From assembly GCA_003661945.1 (NCBI GenBank), contig QMXC01000062.1, positions 1 through 7,013 of the forward strand: a stretch of DNA of 7,013 nucleotides, given 5' to 3'. Positions 6,249-7,013 of this stretch are shown here, piece after piece. The notes under the pieces are model-generated. The model had not been told where the DNA came from. It was given only the letters and a program-made list of their open reading frames with translations, and searched no databases. The number at the start of each line of letters is the position of its first letter. Position 1 is the first letter of the stretch. The position numbers and the translations under genes are program-made. The DNA comes from Candidatus Bathyarchaeota archaeon. Lineage in GTDB: Archaea > Thermoproteota > Bathyarchaeia > Bathyarchaeales > UBA233.

Positions 6249-7013
6249 ATGGAAAGGGCGGAAATTCTTGCTTCGGTTGAATCTATTTTCAGACGCGCCG
6301 GATTCAATGTATCCGCTCTGTGCTGTTCCCGTCCTAGCTGTTTCGACTATGTAGCCTCGAAAGGGTCGAGAAAGCTTTTCGTAAAGACGTACACCAATAT
6401 CTGTGGAATCTCGGAGAAGGATGCTTTCGAGATCAAGAAGCTCTCCAGACATTTTTCGGCTGTCCCTCTCTTTGTTGGGGAGAGGGTTCGGGAAAAGCTT
6501 TTGGAAGACGACACTGTTTACTCCCGCTACGGCGTTTATGCGGTTACGTTGAAAACCTTGGAGGACATTGTTCAAAAGGGTGTTTATCCCCTTATTGAGG
6601 CTGGTCCCGGAGGCTATTACGTTCGTTTAGACGGTGAAGCCATTCGGAAACGTAGGCAGGAGATGGGTTTATCCGTTGGTAAACTGGCTGAGATGATAGG
6701 GGTTTCGAGGAGAACCCTCTACGGATACGAAAACGGCATGGCTAAGGCTTCTGTCTCCGTAGCCTACAACCTTGCGTGGATTTTAGGCGTACCCGTGGTT
6801 AAACCCATAAACATTTTCGAAGAAAAACGAGGGCAGCGGAAAAGAATAAGCTTTCTTACCTCGGCAAGGGAAGCAATAATCAAAAACCCTCTGCTTAGGG
6901 CTCTAGTCCAAAAGTTTACCCAGCACAACTTCAAGATTCTACATGTTAGAAAGGCGCCCTTCGACTTCGTAGCCGAGCTCTCGAAAGAGAGGCTCACAGT
7001 TCTAGGAGGAATC
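6249..7013 (+). CDS. COG1395-type archaeal HTH (XRE-like) transcriptional regulator, 3'-truncated by the window end
   Basis: 255 codons are present and the frame stays open to the last base, so the C-terminus lies outside. The family's usual layout is visible. An N-terminal domain of about 1-110 contains KLFVKTYTN, ISEKDAFEIKKLSRHFSAVPLFVGE and VYSRYGVYAVTLKTLEDIV. Then GPGGYYVRLDGEAIR leads into a lambda-repressor/XRE helix-turn-helix at about 130-182 (RKRRQEMGLSVGKLAEMIGVSRRTLYGYENG). The following part (KNPLLRALVQKFTQHN, then APFDFVAELSKERLTVLGG) begins the C-terminal domain. The N-terminal domain may have a restriction-endonuclease-like fold; I recall this for the family but cannot verify it. 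The ATG at 6249 follows GAGGAG by six bases, and there is a stop codon in frame upstream with no other start. Cysteines 25, 26, 31 and 52 cluster in the N-terminal domain. The target genes are unknown. It is widely conserved in archaea and need not relate to the exporter. Confidence 0.88.
   Translation, partial: MERAEILASVESIFRRAGFNVSALCCSRPSCFDYVASKGSRKLFVKTYTNICGISEKDAFEIKKLSRHFSAVPLFVGERVREKLLEDDTVYSRYGVYAVTLKTLEDIVQKGVYPLIEAGPGGYYVRLDGEAIRKRRQEMGLSVGKLAEMIGVSRRTLYGYENGMAKASVSVAYNLAWILGVPVVKPINIFEEKRGQRKRISFLTSAREAIIKNPLLRALVQKFTQHNFKILHVRKAPFDFVAELSKERLTVLGGI

Noticed and set aside
6138..6575. 145-codon minus-strand ORF overlapping the COG1395-type gene start
   Set aside because: It runs antisense through a gene with clear family motifs and a good ribosome binding site. 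Its own translation has no recognisable domain, and it begins inside that coding region.
1..7013. CRISPR array, tRNA, rRNA, transposase or insertion sequence ends
   Set aside because: No regularly spaced repeats, cloverleaf-like sequence, rRNA-like stretch, transposase motif or terminal inverted repeats were seen on either strand.

Overview
The window looks archaeal. The signs are a PadR regulator and an exporter operon diverging from a TATA/BRE-like promoter, strong GGAGG-type ribosome binding sites, an exported protein crowded with N-glycosylation sequons, and a COG1395-type (archaeal) HTH regulator at the right edge. A thermoproteotal or bathyarchaeal-like lineage is plausible, but I cannot name a taxon from sequence alone.

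Layout. (1) Positions 1-161, minus strand, hold a broken composite: a short ORF starting like a ferritin/rubrerythrin-like protein runs into a frame-disrupted piece resembling the interior of an ArsC/low-molecular-weight phosphatase, which leaves the window at base 1. (2) 282-1136, plus: an M55 family D-aminopeptidase (DppA-like) with all expected zinc ligands. (3) 1152-1748, minus: a PadR-family regulator, convergent with the peptidase and divergent from the exporter operon. (4) 1831-6141, plus: three genes with overlapping ends. They encode a MacB/FtsX-type ABC permease, a LolD/MacB-type ATPase with an unusual C-terminal extension, and a 752-residue exported, membrane-anchored coiled-coil protein of unrecognised family. 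(5) 6142-6248: an intergenic region with a probable terminator, an AT-rich promoter and three TTTCAC boxes. (6) 6249-7013, plus: a COG1395-type regulator cut off by the window end.

How the parts may work together (inference). The PadR protein probably represses itself and the divergent exporter operon. The permease and ATPase form a MacB/LolCDE-like mechanotransmission ABC complex. The third protein, translationally coupled to them, is the likely extracytoplasmic partner, standing where MacA or an outer-membrane channel would stand in Gram-negative bacteria. It has a signal peptide, a beta-rich N-terminal part, two long helical stretches, a proline-rich stalk, one C-terminal membrane helix and a basic/acidic cytoplasmic tail. 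This archaeal three-part unit, with no recognisable MacA or TolC, is the strongest candidate here for a poorly described system.
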